A stretch of 64,000 bases of DNA, from contig NZ_CP009251.1 in the NCBI RefSeq assembly GCF_001941345.1, positions 310,001-374,000 on the forward strand, given 5' to 3'. Origin of the DNA: Corynebacterium stationis (lineage in GTDB: Bacteria; Actinomycetota; Actinomycetes; Mycobacteriales; Mycobacteriaceae). The position numbers and the translations under genes were made by a program. This document shows positions 42,417 through 51,441 of the stretch, in pieces. Positions within the stretch are counted from its first letter, which is position 1. Every line of letters begins with the position of its first letter. Below the pieces are notes generated by a model. It worked only from the letters and a program-made list of their open reading frames with translations. It did no database searches and was not told the DNA's origin.

Positions 42417-43493
42417 TTAGGAGAGTGCCTTTTCAAATACTGGCCACGACTTCTCCAAGTCTTCGCGCCAGCCCGGCCAAGAGTGGGTGCCGGTGTCGCG
42501 GAAGTTGTAGGTAGCTGGGATGTTCTGGCTCTTCAGTTTGGCTTCCAAGTTGTGAGTGCAGTGGTTTACGCCAGCTTCGATGATGCCGCCTTCAATCTGC
42601 AAGGTAGCTGCGCCAACGGAAGCTGCGGTTGGGTCTACACCCTGCTTGGTGTAGTAGGAAGGCATGTCAGTCTCACCTGGCAGGCCATTGCCCGAGGAGA
42701 TGTACAGTGCGGTGCCACGCAGCTTGTCGGAGTTCAGCAGCGCATCATTATAGCGATTGGTGCGAGATCCCATCTTGCCCCACATCTGCTCTGGCTCGCC
42801 ACCGCCACGGTTCACAGTCAGGCGCATAGCCTCGTACTCAAACGGAGTGGAGGTACCAGCACACCCGGCATAGGAGCCAACTGCATCGTAGAAGCCCGGG
42901 TTGTGCTGAGCCAATAATAGGGAAGAGGTAGCAGACATGGACATGCCTGCAATTGCGCGCTTGTTATTGGACTGCAGACGCTCTTCCAGTGGACCAGGTA
43001 GTTCCTTGGTCAAGAAGGTCTCCCACTTCTGCGGGCCCTTCAGGTAGCTCTTATTAGGGGTGGTGTTCCAGTCGGTGTAGTAAGAAAACGCACCGGCCTG
43101 GGGAATAACGACGTTTACGTCTTTATCGGCGTAGAAGTCTACTGCCTCCGACTGGTTCAACCAGTCTGTATCCTGCTCAGCGCTGCCTGCGCCGTTGAGC
43201 AGGTAGATCGTTGGACGGTCTGGGTTTTGAGCCCGAATGATGGCGAGCGGAACCTTACGACCATCCATTGCTGGGGAGGTCGCTTGAAGCTTGAGCACCC
43301 GCTCATCATCTACGTACTTTTGGTACCACTTCTGCCCTTCAATTGTGGAGTCAACTTCCAATTCCTGAATCTCAGACAGTGCAGTGTCTCCAGCGATATC
43401 AGCAGGAGTTTTTTCTGCTGCCGTTGCCACAGGTGCGGCCAGCATGGCCCCAGCGACGGTGAGCGCCGCAGCCAGCGATTTCATGCGTTTCAT
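42417..43493 (-). CDS. Corynomycolyltransferase (antigen 85 family)
   Basis: 358 residues, secreted. The signal peptide is MKRMKSLAAALTVAGAMLA with a cleavage site after PVATA. The alpha/beta-hydrolase core has the antigen 85/esterase D pattern: YLLNGAGSAEQDTDWLNQ, nucleophile Ser in AGMSMSATSS, and the late catalytic His in TGTHSWPGW. Such enzymes transfer mycolic acids between trehalose monomycolates and onto arabinogalactan outside the membrane. The family has several paralogues (Cmt/Cop) in corynebacteria, and I cannot tell which this is, so no symbol is given. It lacks the C-terminal extension of the PS1/Cop1 type. Confidence 0.9.
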   Translation of the reverse strand: MKRMKSLAAALTVAGAMLAAPVATAAEKTPADIAGDTALSEIQELEVDSTIEGQKWYQKYVDDERVLKLQATSPAMDGRKVPLAIIRAQNPDRPTIYLLNGAGSAEQDTDWLNQSEAVDFYADKDVNVVIPQAGAFSYYTDWNTTPNKSYLKGPQKWETFLTKELPGPLEERLQSNNKRAIAGMSMSATSSLLLAQHNPGFYDAVGSYAGCAGTSTPFEYEAMRLTVNRGGGEPEQMWGKMGSRTNRYNDALLNSDKLRGTALYISSGNGLPGETDMPSYYTKQGVDPTAASVGAATLQIEGGIIEAGVNHCTHNLEAKLKSQNIPATYNFRDTGTHSWPGWREDLEKSWPVFEKALS

Positions 43494-44160
43494 GGTGTTA
43501 ATTATTCCGTTCTGTGTGAGTTAAGGGAATGGAAGGTTCCGATTAATTCTCTGCTAGTTCTTCACAACGCGCAAACGTAGAAGAAATCCCTACGAAAACA
43601 AGGCGTCGCTTCATTTCTATCAGATACCTGAAAAATGACTAGGTGCGAGATATTATTCCGCTGTTTAATTATCGCAGACTATCCAGATTTCGTTATCAGT
43701 TCCCAAAATCTCCTAGGCTAACGGGCTTTGGAGCTGGAAAGGGGAGTTTCTCAAAAGCCTGTTAAAGAAACCTGTATGACTTCTAGCAAAGATGGAGCAT
43801 AAGAGAAGGGACACAGACAGCTTAACAGTAGAATGGCAGGACTGCTGGTGCGAATGTGACAAATATGTCATAATCTTTTCAGGCTCTTGACGGCGCGTGG
43901 ACCGAATCCCAAAACCGAAAAGTTCATTTATCATGGACCAAATCTCAATTTTGGCTTCTGGGCAAAGCTTGACGCGCTGACTTTAGGGTCTTTTCTTTTG
44001 CTGGGGTAACAACCCCGGCATTTCAATCGTTAGTACTAAATGTCAACGCGAAACCTTGAAATGCAGTGTGAGTCTGAGCGTTAGCTGGATGCTAATGTTG
44101 ACCACATTCGCGCACGATAGGTCGCCACCGGTAAATCCACACAATACGAAAGAACATCAC
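43494..44160. other. Long intergenic region upstream of the 36-codon gene
   Basis: About 670 bases, AT-rich, with no convincing coding frame. A palindrome TGACAAATATGTCA (43857-43870) may be an operator. TTGACC at 44097-44102 could be a -35 element for the small gene, but its -10 is unclear. A minus-strand frame at 43713-43934 has no ribosome site and an unlikely composition. Confidence 0.45.
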
Positions 44161-44271
44161 ATGAGCTTCCTCGATAACTTGATCGTTGCCTTCACCACCG
44201 CTATCGGCCCATTCGTGCATATGGGTTCCGCTGCATCCTCGAACCTGGCTTTGATGCTTGGGTGGATCTAG
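44161..44271 (+). CDS. 36-residue hydrophobic/amphipathic peptide, possible small porin or envelope peptide
   Basis: ATG to TAG, reading MSFLDNLIVAFTTAIGPFVH followed by MGSAASSNLALMLGWI. GAAAGAAC lies 8 bases upstream as a ribosome site, and a strong terminator follows at 44345. It thus stands as its own transcription unit between the mycolyltransferase and lpd. There is no signal peptide or cysteine; one long helix with polar and non-polar faces is likely. Corynebacterial cell-wall channels of the PorA/PorH type are similarly short, leaderless peptides (about 40-57 residues) in stand-alone units, so this may be one, but the sequence itself is not recognisably PorA or PorH. Confidence 0.55.
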   Translation: MSFLDNLIVAFTTAIGPFVHMGSAASSNLALMLGWI

Positions 44272-44344
44272 CCCCTTCAGAGACATTTGCGTGAGCAGTC
44301 GTCCGTGACTATTTACCTCATTTTGGGGTGATAGGTTCCCACAT

Positions 44345-44379
44345 ACCACCCAGTCCAACTGGGTGGTTTTGTTGTTTTA
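44345..44379 (+). terminator. Terminator after the 36-codon gene
   Basis: ACCACCCAGT pairs with ACTGGGTGGT around a 4-base loop, followed by TTTTGTTGTTTT. Confidence 0.9.
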
Positions 44380-44480
44380 TCCCCAGTGCTTGCGCGTCAG
44401 GGCCCAGAAATGGCTAACAAAAGGCGAATAAGTCATCCCGATGCAGACATTTCAATAACGATTTAAGTACCCTAGTAGGC

Positions 44481-45893
44481 GTGACTAATGAACATTATGA
44501 CGTAGTAGTAATCGGTGCGGGCCCTGGTGGCTACGTATCCGCCATCCGTGCAGCGCAGCTGGGAAAGAAGGTTGCGGTAGTAGAAAAGCAGTACTGGGGC
44601 GGTGTGTGCTTGAACGTTGGTTGTATCCCATCCAAGTCACTGCTTAAGAATGCTGAAGTAGCGCACACCTTCAACCATGAGGCTAAGACCTTTGGCATCT
44701 CCGGCGACGTGAGCTTCGACTTCGGAGTCGCACACCAGCGTTCCCGTAAGGTTTCTGCGGGCATCGTCAAGGGTGTCCACTACCTGATGAAGAAGAACAA
44801 GATTACCGAAATTGACGGACTTGGCTCTTTTAAGGACGCTAAGACCCTCGAGATTACCGAGGGCAACGACAAGGGTAAGACCATTACCTTTGATAACGCC
44901 ATCATTGCTACCGGCTCTGTTGTTCGTTCTCTGCCAGGCGTAGAGATTGGCGGCAACATCGTATCTTACGAAGAGCAGATCCTTGACGAGGAAAAGCCAG
45001 ATTCCATGGTTATCGTCGGCGCAGGAGCCATCGGTATGGAGTTTGCTTATGTTCTTGCGAACTATGGCGTGGACGTCACCATTGTTGAGTTCATGGACCG
45101 TGTTCTTCCAAACGAGGACAAGGATGCCTCCAAGGAAATCGCAAAGCAGTACAAGAAGCTTGGCGTTAAGCTTTTGACTGGGTACAAGACCACCTCTATC
45201 AAGGACAATGGCGACGACGTCACCGTTGAAATTGAGTCCAAGGATGGTTCCAAGAAGGACACCTTGACCGTGGACCGCTGCATGGTTTCCATCGGCTTTG
45301 CTCCTCGCACCGAGGGCTACGGCCTGGAAAACACCGGCGTGAAGTTGACCGAGCGTGGCGCTATCGACATTGATGATCGCATGCGCACCAACGTTGACGG
45401 CATCTACGCTATCGGTGACGTCACCGCTAAGCTGCAGCTCGCACACGTTGCTGAGGCGCAGGGCATTGTTGCCGCAGAAACCATCGCTGGTGCAGAAACC
45501 CAAGAACTGGGCGACTACATGATGATGCCACGCGCAACCTTCTGTAACCCACAGGTTGCATCCTTCGGTTACACCGAAGAGCAGGCTAAGGAAAAGTTCG
45601 CTGATCGCGAGATAAAGGTTGCGACTTTCCCATTCTCTGCAAACGGTAAGGCAGCAGGCCTGGCTGAGACCGCTGGCTTTGTAAAGCTAGTTGCAGACGC
45701 TGAGTTCGGTGAACTGCTCGGTGGACACATGGTTGGCGCCAACGTTTCTGAGCTTTTGCCAGAACTGACCATGGCACAGCGCTTCGACCTAACGGCTGAG
45801 GAAATTGGACGCAATGTCCACACCCACCCAACCTTGTCTGAGGCAATGAAGGAAGCTGCCCACGGCATCGCTGGCCACATGATTAACCTCTAA
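44481..45893 (+). CDS. lpd: Dihydrolipoyl dehydrogenase (E3)
   Basis: 470 residues, the flavoprotein shared by pyruvate and 2-oxoglutarate dehydrogenase complexes. The FAD motif is GAGPGG (12-17), the redox pair is Cys43 and Cys48 in [10 protein letters not shown], the NAD motif is [12 protein letters not shown], and the dimer-interface His-Glu pair is in [10 protein letters not shown]. The start is GTG. No ribosome site precedes it; TACCCT lies 8 bases upstream, so a leaderless message is likely. It stands alone with two hairpins behind it and codon use typical of high expression. Confidence 0.96.
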   Translation: MTNEHYDVVVIGAGPGGYVSAIRAAQLGKKVAVVEKQYWGGVCLNVGCIPSKSLLKNAEVAHTFNHEAKTFGISGDVSFDFGVAHQRSRKVSAGIVKGVHYLMKKNKITEIDGLGSFKDAKTLEITEGNDKGKTITFDNAIIATGSVVRSLPGVEIGGNIVSYEEQILDEEKPDSMVIVGAGAIGMEFAYVLANYGVDVTIVEFMDRVLPNEDKDASKEIAKQYKKLGVKLLTGYKTTSIKDNGDDVTVEIESKDGSKKDTLTVDRCMVSIGFAPRTEGYGLENTGVKLTERGAIDIDDRMRTNVDGIYAIGDVTAKLQLAHVAEAQGIVAAETIAGAETQELGDYMMMPRATFCNPQVASFGYTEEQAKEKFADREIKVATFPFSANGKAAGLAETAGFVKLVADAEFGELLGGHMVGANVSELLPELTMAQRFDLTAEEIGRNVHTHPTLSEAMKEAAHGIAGHMINL

Positions 45894-45984
45894 AAGCCGG
45901 TCGGCTTTTAGCAGATGACAATCAAATAGAAGGATAAAACCTTCAAGGTGGTGCACCTACACAGTGTAGGTGCACCGCCTTTTT
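45891..45984. terminator. Hairpin and strong terminator between lpd and ramB
   Basis: TAAAAGCCG pairs with CGGCTTTTA right at the lpd stop (45891-45910). A second, long stem at 45945-45984 pairs AAGGTGGTGCACCTACA with its near-perfect complement and is followed by TTTTT. The A-rich left arm makes it usable for ramB from the other side. Confidence 0.88.
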
Positions 45985-45995
45985 GGTTGATTTTT

Positions 45996-47405
45996 CTAGT
46001 ACGGCGCTATCGAACTGCGGTGGGCATCGATTTCCAGGGGTTCGTTGATTGCTGGAAAAGCTCGTTGCGCACAATTTTCGCGGGGACACATACGGCAGCC
46101 GATGCCGATTGGGGTGGCAACAGACATATCGCTTAGGTCGAGCCCTTCGGCATAGATGGTGCGGTCAGCATGGCGGGCCTCGCAGCCAAGACCCACTGAG
46201 AACATTTTGCTGGTGTCTTTGAATTGCCCTTGCGGGTGCCGGATTGCTCGCGCAACCCACAAATAGTTACGACCATCGGGCATTTGTGCAAGTTGACGGG
46301 AGATAACACCGGGCTGTGCAAAAGTTTCATACACATTCCACAGTGGGCAGGTGCCGCCTGAATTGGAAAAGTGTACGCCGGTTGCAGACTGGCGCTTCGA
46401 CATATTTCCCGCACGATCCACGCGAACAAAGGTAAATGGGATACCGCGCTGATTAGGCCGCTGCAGGGTAGAGAGCCTAGATGCGACGGTTTCATAACCG
46501 ACGCCGAATGCCTGGCACAGGTACTCGATATCGTATCCACACTGTTCAGCTTCGGTATGGAAGGTGTCGTAGGGCATCAAAGTCGCTGCAGCAAAATAGC
46601 TTGCGATGCCACGTCGCGCCAGGTTCAAAGAGGCTTGAGAAGTAAAGGGCTCGGAATCGGTGAGCTCATCGAGCATGTTACCCACTTCCATAAAGGATAA
46701 TTCCGAAGCCATGCGAAAAGCACGCTGCCCTTCCGTAAGCCGGCTAGCTAAAGCCAGGACCCCAGTCTTGGCATCAAAACTATGTTGCGTGCCATCGAGC
46801 GGGGAGGTTGTGATGACTTCGACGTTGTGTTTATCCTTCAGTCGAGCAACCAACGCTCGCTCGGTATCGCGAATCCTAAACTTCGAGACTCCTAATTCAA
46901 ACGAGAGACCTTCGGCAGCATTATCTAAATCATCAAGATAATTCTGCCGGGCGTAGAAGAAATCACGAACTTCATCATGTGGCATCGATAAAGCCTGCGA
47001 ACCATCCCGCGTGCGGCGTGTATCCGTAGCTAAAGAAAGCTTGTCCCGTGCATTGCGGTAGCGCCGATGAATATCCACCATGATGCGAGCAACCGAGGGG
47101 TGGTTGTACACCAATTCACTTAGCTCTTGGAACTCGACCGGGGTGGGGCAAAGCTCTTTGTCCTGAACGACGTCTTGGATTTCGGCGAGCAACCGGGAGT
47201 CATCGTCACGCGAGAAAAATGTGGCGTCGACGCCGAAGACTTCAGTAATCCTTAACAAAACCGGAACGGTTAACGGACGGACATCATGTTCGATTTGGTT
47301 GACATAACTAGCTGACAACCCCAAGGTAGCTGCCAGCGAAGCTTGGCTTAAGTCTCTTTCGCGGCGCAGTTGTCGCAACCGGGAGCCCACGTAGGTCTTA
47401 CTCAT
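45996..47405 (-). CDS. ramB: Transcriptional regulator RamB
   Basis: 469 residues from ATG 47405. [20 protein letters not shown] leads into an XRE-type helix-turn-helix (about residues 7-60), followed by the short-chain-fatty-acid-regulator domain and a C-terminal cysteine cluster [13 protein letters not shown]. RamB represses acetate and glyoxylate-cycle genes in C. glutamicum. An upstream in-frame start (47423) is disfavoured because family members begin MSKTYVG. No ribosome site is visible; TAACGT 8 bases upstream suggests a leaderless message. It is divergent from sdhCAB, as in C. glutamicum, with a RamB-like box about 40 bases before its start for autoregulation. Confidence 0.95.
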   Translation of the reverse strand: MSKTYVGSRLRQLRRERDLSQASLAATLGLSASYVNQIEHDVRPLTVPVLLRITEVFGVDATFFSRDDDSRLLAEIQDVVQDKELCPTPVEFQELSELVYNHPSVARIMVDIHRRYRNARDKLSLATDTRRTRDGSQALSMPHDEVRDFFYARQNYLDDLDNAAEGLSFELGVSKFRIRDTERALVARLKDKHNVEVITTSPLDGTQHSFDAKTGVLALASRLTEGQRAFRMASELSFMEVGNMLDELTDSEPFTSQASLNLARRGIASYFAAATLMPYDTFHTEAEQCGYDIEYLCQAFGVGYETVASRLSTLQRPNQRGIPFTFVRVDRAGNMSKRQSATGVHFSNSGGTCPLWNVYETFAQPGVISRQLAQMPDGRNYLWVARAIRHPQGQFKDTSKMFSVGLGCEARHADRTIYAEGLDLSDMSVATPIGIGCRMCPRENCAQRAFPAINEPLEIDAHRSSIAPY

Positions 47406-47446
47406 GCAGGCAACGTTACCCAATGCAAATAACAGTTATCAGGAAA

Positions 47447-47460
47447 TTAGCAAAGTTTGT
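47447..47460 (-). promoter_or_regulatory. RamB-like binding site near the ramB start
   Basis: On the minus strand it reads ACAAACTTTGCTAA, matching 12 of 14 positions of the published RamB motif (A/C)A(A/G)AACTTTGCAAA. A second related element, the palindrome ATTTGCAAAT, lies at 47478-47487. Confidence 0.6.
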
Positions 47461-47535
47461 GTACTTAGGCTTCACGAATTTGCAAATATGGGCGTGATTA
47501 GGTGTTTGTTGAAAGTCGTTGGTGTAGTGAGGGGG

Positions 47536-47578
47536 AGGGGTGGGGGAGTACTTACTAAAGTATGACACCGATCGGGGT
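47536..47578 (+). promoter_or_regulatory. RamA-like G-run sites in the ramB-sdhC region
   Basis: AGGGGT (47536-47541), inside a run of G tracts from 47531, and CGGGGT (47573-47578) fit the RamA half-site pattern of four to six G flanked by A/C/T and T/C. Such runs are short, so chance occurrence is possible. Confidence 0.4.
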
Positions 47579-47602
47579 GGATACCTCACCCTTGGGATTG
47601 CC

Positions 47603-47618
47603 TGTGCTTAACCTCACA
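47603..47618 (+). promoter_or_regulatory. GlxR-type cAMP-regulator site upstream of sdhC
   Basis: TGTGCTTAACCTCACA matches TGTGA-N6-TCACA at 9 of 10 fixed positions. It is about 210 bases before the sdhC start. In C. glutamicum sdhCAB is a known GlxR target. Confidence 0.7.
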
Positions 47619-47697
47619 GTCCGCTCAGGTTTTACGCAATGCCAATGTTCCTTAAAGGGACGATCCCAAGCGTGCGGCGGTATTTATCGCCAGAAAC

Positions 47698-47716
47698 GAA
47701 GGTAACCCTAACCTTA
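47698..47716 (+). promoter_or_regulatory. DtxR-like iron box upstream of sdhC
   Basis: GAAGGTAACCCTAACCTTA matches 14 of 19 positions of the DtxR consensus TTAGGTTAGCCTAACCTAA. It lies about 110 bases before the sdhC start, which would suit iron control of the iron-sulfur enzyme encoded downstream. Confidence 0.5.
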
Positions 47717-47826
47717 TATATGGGCATGTGTCAACAAGGGGGTGCCTGAAAACCTTCGAAAAGAGCTATATCAACTGGTAAACGCCGGTTATTCCTGCGT
47801 AAGGTATTAGCGACAATGGAGGTGTC

Positions 47827-48582
47827 ATGACTGTTAAGAATCCGGACCGTGAAGCCATAGATCACGGCCACATTACTAATGAGCCACTTCGCGCTAAGCC
47901 GTCAATTCCGTCTTGGGTGCTGAAGCTGACCATGGCTGTAACAGGCCTACTTTTTGCTTTGTACGTTGTCGGCCACATGGCCGGTAACTTGAAGCTTTAC
48001 GCACCAGCGCATGGCGGTGAAGAAGCGCTTGACGTTTACGGTGAATTCCTGCGTAGCATCGGCGAGCCACTCTTGCCGCACGGTACTTTGCTGTGGATTA
48101 TCCGCATCGTATTGCTTGCTGCCCTGTTCGGCCACATTTATGGCGCGGTTGCATTGCACAGCCGTTCCAAGAATTCCCGCGGTAAGTTCAAGCGCACCAA
48201 CCTGATGGGCGGCCTGAGCTCGTTTGCAACCCGCACCATGCTGGTAACTGGCGTTGTGCTGTTGCTCTTCATCATCTTCCACCTCTTGGACCTGACCATG
48301 GGTGTAGCTCCAGCTGCTCCAGATGCTTTCGTAGCTGGTGCTGTTAAGGCGAACATGGTGGCAACCTTTAGCCGCTGGCCAGTCACCATTTTCTATGTAC
48401 TGGCAATGGTGTGCCTCTTCTTCCACCTGACCCACGGCATCAAGCTTGCAGCTAATGACCTGGGCCTGACCGGTTACAAGACTCGCCAGACCTTCTTGTT
48501 CCTGTCTTATGTCATTCCCGCCGTCGTTTGCTTGGGCAACATTGTTATGCCACTGTCCATTGCTTTTGGCTGGGTCAGCTAG
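47827..48582 (+). CDS. sdhC: Succinate dehydrogenase cytochrome b subunit (SdhC)
   Basis: 251 residues with five membrane helices, the fused SdhCD type found in actinobacteria. Histidines that can ligate haem b lie in VVGHMAGN, ALFGHIYGA, IIFHLLDLT and LFFHLTHGIK. It anchors SdhA and SdhB and passes electrons to menaquinone. GGAGGTGTC precedes the ATG. First gene of sdhCAB. The 400-base region before it carries GlxR-, RamA-, RamB- and DtxR-like sites described separately. Confidence 0.95.
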   Translation: MTVKNPDREAIDHGHITNEPLRAKPSIPSWVLKLTMAVTGLLFALYVVGHMAGNLKLYAPAHGGEEALDVYGEFLRSIGEPLLPHGTLLWIIRIVLLAALFGHIYGAVALHSRSKNSRGKFKRTNLMGGLSSFATRTMLVTGVVLLLFIIFHLLDLTMGVAPAAPDAFVAGAVKANMVATFSRWPVTIFYVLAMVCLFFHLTHGIKLAANDLGLTGYKTRQTFLFLSYVIPAVVCLGNIVMPLSIAFGWVS

Positions 48583-48616
48583 GAACCAGGACTGATAGGA
48601 AAGTTTGAATAACCCC

Positions 48617-50632
48617 ATGACTAATACTGAACTCTTGCGCGAGCACCCAGATTTCTCGCACCCGAAGTCTATCGTTGACGGTGTTTCTGCCGGTCGAATC
48701 CTGGAATCCCACGAGCCACACGGCGTTCCTATGAAGGACATGTGGAACTACCACAAGGACCACATGGAACTTGTGTCTCCACTGAACCGTCGTAAGTTTA
48801 CCGTCCTCGTTGTCGGCACCGGCTTGTCCGCAGGTGCAGCAGCGGCAGCACTTGGCGAGCTGGGCTACAACGTTAAGGTCTTCACCTACCATGACTCCCC
48901 ACGTCGTGCGCACTCCATTGCTGCGCAGGGTGGTGTGAACTCTTCACGCTCGAAGAAGGTTGACAACGACTCCGCTTACCGTCACGCAAAGGACACCGTT
49001 AAGGGCGGCGACTACCGTTGCCGTGAGTCTGACTGCTGGCGCTTGGCGATGGAATCCCCACGCGTTATTGACCACATGAACGCAATCGGTGCGCCGTTCG
49101 CCCGTGAATACGGCGGCACCTTGGCTACCCGTTCCTTCGGTGGTGTGCAGGTCTCCCGTACCTACTACACCCGCGGACAAACAGGTCAGCAGCTGCAGCT
49201 GTCGACGACCTCTGCGCTTTACCGCCAGTTGGGACTCGGCAACGTGGAGCTTTTTGCTCACCACGATATGCAGGACGTTATTACCTTTGAGGACAACGGT
49301 AAGAAGCGCGCCGGCGGCATCGTTACCCGTAACTTGATCACCGGTGAGCTCAAGGCTCACACCGGCCACGCAGTTGTCTTGGGTACCGGTGGCTACGGCA
49401 ACGTCTACCACATGTCCACTTTGGCTAAGAACTCGAATGCAGGCGCCTTGATGCGTGCATACGAGCAGGGTGCGTTCTTTGCTTCCCCAGCATTTATTCA
49501 GTTCCACCCAACTGGTCTGCCTGTGAACTCTTCTTGGCAATCCAAGACCATTTTGATGTCGGAGTCGCTGCGCAATGACGGCCGCATCTGGTCACCCAAG
49601 AAGGAAGGCGACGACCGCGATCCGAACTCCATTCCGGATGAAGAGCGTGACTACTTCCTAGAGCGCCGCTACCCAGCGTTCGGCAACCTCGTTCCCCGTG
49701 ACGTTGCATCCCGTGCTATTTCTCAGCAGATCAATGCCGGCTACGGCATTGGCCCACTGAAGAACTCCGTTTACCTTGACTTCCGCGACGCCATCCAGCG
49801 TCTGGGTAAAGACACCATCCGTGAGCGTTACTCCAACCTCATTGAGATGTATGAGGAAGCAATTGGTGAGTCTGCATACGAAACCCCAATGCGTATTGCA
49901 CCTACTTGCCACTTCACCATGGGCGGTCTGTGGACCGACTTCAATGAGATGACTTCCATTGATGGTCTGTTTGCAGCAGGCGAGGCATCGTGGACCTACC
50001 ACGGCGCTAACCGCCTAGGCGCTAACTCCCTGCTTTCGGCATCTGTAGATGGTTGGTTTACCTTGCCATTTACCATTCCTCACTACTTGGCTAACCACCT
50101 CGGTGAGGAAAAGCTGCCAGAAGATTCTGCAGAGGCGCAGGCAGCTGTTGAGCGTTCACAGGCTCGCATCGACAAGCTGATGAACATCCGTGGTGAAAAC
50201 CCACACGGTCCTGCGTATTACCACCGCCAGCTCGGTGAGATCCTGTACTGGGGCTGTGGCGTTTCTCGTAACGTCGAAGACCTTAAGACTTCGATTGAAA
50301 AGATTCGCGAACTGCGCAAGGACTTCTGGGAGAACGTACGTATCCCAGGTGCTGCTGATGACATGAACCAGGTACTCGAGTACGGTGCCCGCGTTGCGGA
50401 CTACATCGACCTCGGTGAGCTCATGTGTATTGACGCTCTCGACCGCGATGAGTCCTGTGGTGCTCACTTCCGTGATGACCACTTGTCCGAGGACGGCGAA
50501 GCTGAGCGCGATGATGAGAACTGGTGCTTCGTGTCCGCTTGGGAGCCAGGCGCGGCCGAAGGCGAATTCATCCGCCACGCTGAACCACTGTACTTTGATT
50601 CGATCCCGTTGATGACTAGGAACTACAAGTAA
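48617..50632 (+). CDS. sdhA: Succinate dehydrogenase flavoprotein subunit
   Basis: 671 residues from ATG 48617; an in-frame TTG at 48605 is too close to AGGAAAG. The dinucleotide motif is VVGTGLSAGAAAA, the FAD-linking His is in RRAHSIAAQGGVNS, and catalytic residues lie in FHPTGLP, SRAISQQI and the GANRLGANSLL loop. The sequence closely tracks C. glutamicum SdhA. It oxidises succinate to fumarate on the cytoplasmic face. Its TAA overlaps the sdhB ATG by one base. Confidence 0.96.
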   Translation: MTNTELLREHPDFSHPKSIVDGVSAGRILESHEPHGVPMKDMWNYHKDHMELVSPLNRRKFTVLVVGTGLSAGAAAAALGELGYNVKVFTYHDSPRRAHSIAAQGGVNSSRSKKVDNDSAYRHAKDTVKGGDYRCRESDCWRLAMESPRVIDHMNAIGAPFAREYGGTLATRSFGGVQVSRTYYTRGQTGQQLQLSTTSALYRQLGLGNVELFAHHDMQDVITFEDNGKKRAGGIVTRNLITGELKAHTGHAVVLGTGGYGNVYHMSTLAKNSNAGALMRAYEQGAFFASPAFIQFHPTGLPVNSSWQSKTILMSESLRNDGRIWSPKKEGDDRDPNSIPDEERDYFLERRYPAFGNLVPRDVASRAISQQINAGYGIGPLKNSVYLDFRDAIQRLGKDTIRERYSNLIEMYEEAIGESAYETPMRIAPTCHFTMGGLWTDFNEMTSIDGLFAAGEASWTYHGANRLGANSLLSASVDGWFTLPFTIPHYLANHLGEEKLPEDSAEAQAAVERSQARIDKLMNIRGENPHGPAYYHRQLGEILYWGCGVSRNVEDLKTSIEKIRELRKDFWENVRIPGAADDMNQVLEYGARVADYIDLGELMCIDALDRDESCGAHFRDDHLSEDGEAERDDENWCFVSAWEPGAAEGEFIRHAEPLYFDSIPLMTRNYK

Positions 50633-51381
50633 TGAAGCTGACTTTAAAGATCTGGCGTCAGGCTGGACCAACCCACGACGGTAACTTTGAGACCGTTCAG
50701 GTCGATGACGCCGAAGAACAAATGTCAATCCTCGAACTTCTGGACCACGTCAACGACCAGATTATTGAGCGTGGCGAAGAGCCATTCGCTTTTGCATCTG
50801 ACTGCCGTGAAGGCATCTGTGGTACCTGTGGTTTGACCGTAAATGGCCGCCCACACGGTCCTGGACAAAACACTCCTGCTTGTCAGCAGCGTTTATTCCA
50901 GTTCACTGATGGCGACACCGTAACCTTGGAGCCTTTCCGTTCCGCGGCTTACCCTGTCATCAAGGACATGGTTGTTGACCGCCGCGCTCTTGACCATGTC
51001 ATGGAGCAGGGTGGCTACGTCTCCATGGATGCAGGTACTGCACCAGATGCAGACACCTTGCACCAGAACCACGAGACCGCAGAGCTTGCTCTGGACCACG
51101 CGGCCTGCATTGGCTGTGGCGCGTGTGTCGCAGCTTGCCCAAACGGTGCAGCGCACCTGTTCACCGGTGCCAAGCTGGTTCACCTGTCCCTGATGCCTTT
51201 GGGTCAGGACGAGCGTGGCCGGCGTGCTCGCAACATGGTCGACGATCTGGAGACCAACTTCGGTCACTGCTCCCTCTATGGTGAGTGTGCCGACGTTTGC
51301 CCTGCAGGTATTCCGTTGACTGCTGTGGCAGCTGTTACTCGCGAGCGTGCTCGTGCAGCTTTCCGCGGCAAGGATGACTAA
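50632..51381 (+). CDS. sdhB: Succinate dehydrogenase iron-sulfur subunit
   Basis: 249 residues. The [2Fe-2S] site is DCREGICGTCG with a fourth Cys in TPACQQ (Cys58, 63, 66 and 84). The other two clusters are bound by CIGCGACVAACP and CSLYGECADVCP. It relays electrons from the SdhA flavin to SdhC. It starts in TAATG overlap with sdhA, so the three subunits are translated together. The short C-terminus after CPAGIPLTAV is normal for this subtype. Confidence 0.96.
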   Translation: MKLTLKIWRQAGPTHDGNFETVQVDDAEEQMSILELLDHVNDQIIERGEEPFAFASDCREGICGTCGLTVNGRPHGPGQNTPACQQRLFQFTDGDTVTLEPFRSAAYPVIKDMVVDRRALDHVMEQGGYVSMDAGTAPDADTLHQNHETAELALDHAACIGCGACVAACPNGAAHLFTGAKLVHLSLMPLGQDERGRRARNMVDDLETNFGHCSLYGECADVCPAGIPLTAVAAVTRERARAAFRGKDD

Positions 51382-51441
51382 GCTATAGTTATCTATAGAA
51401 AATAGAAATACACAAGGTACGAGAAAGAGATATGAGCCGCC

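Noticed and set aside
43713..43934. 73-codon minus-strand frame in the gap before the 36-codon gene
   Set aside because: No ribosome site, Ser/His/Arg-rich composition without structure, and it spans the palindrome at 43857; more likely non-coding.
47531..47550. G-quadruplex in the ramB-sdhC region
   Set aside because: Only three adjacent G tracts are present, the fourth being almost 30 bases away; RamA-type half-sites explain the tracts better.
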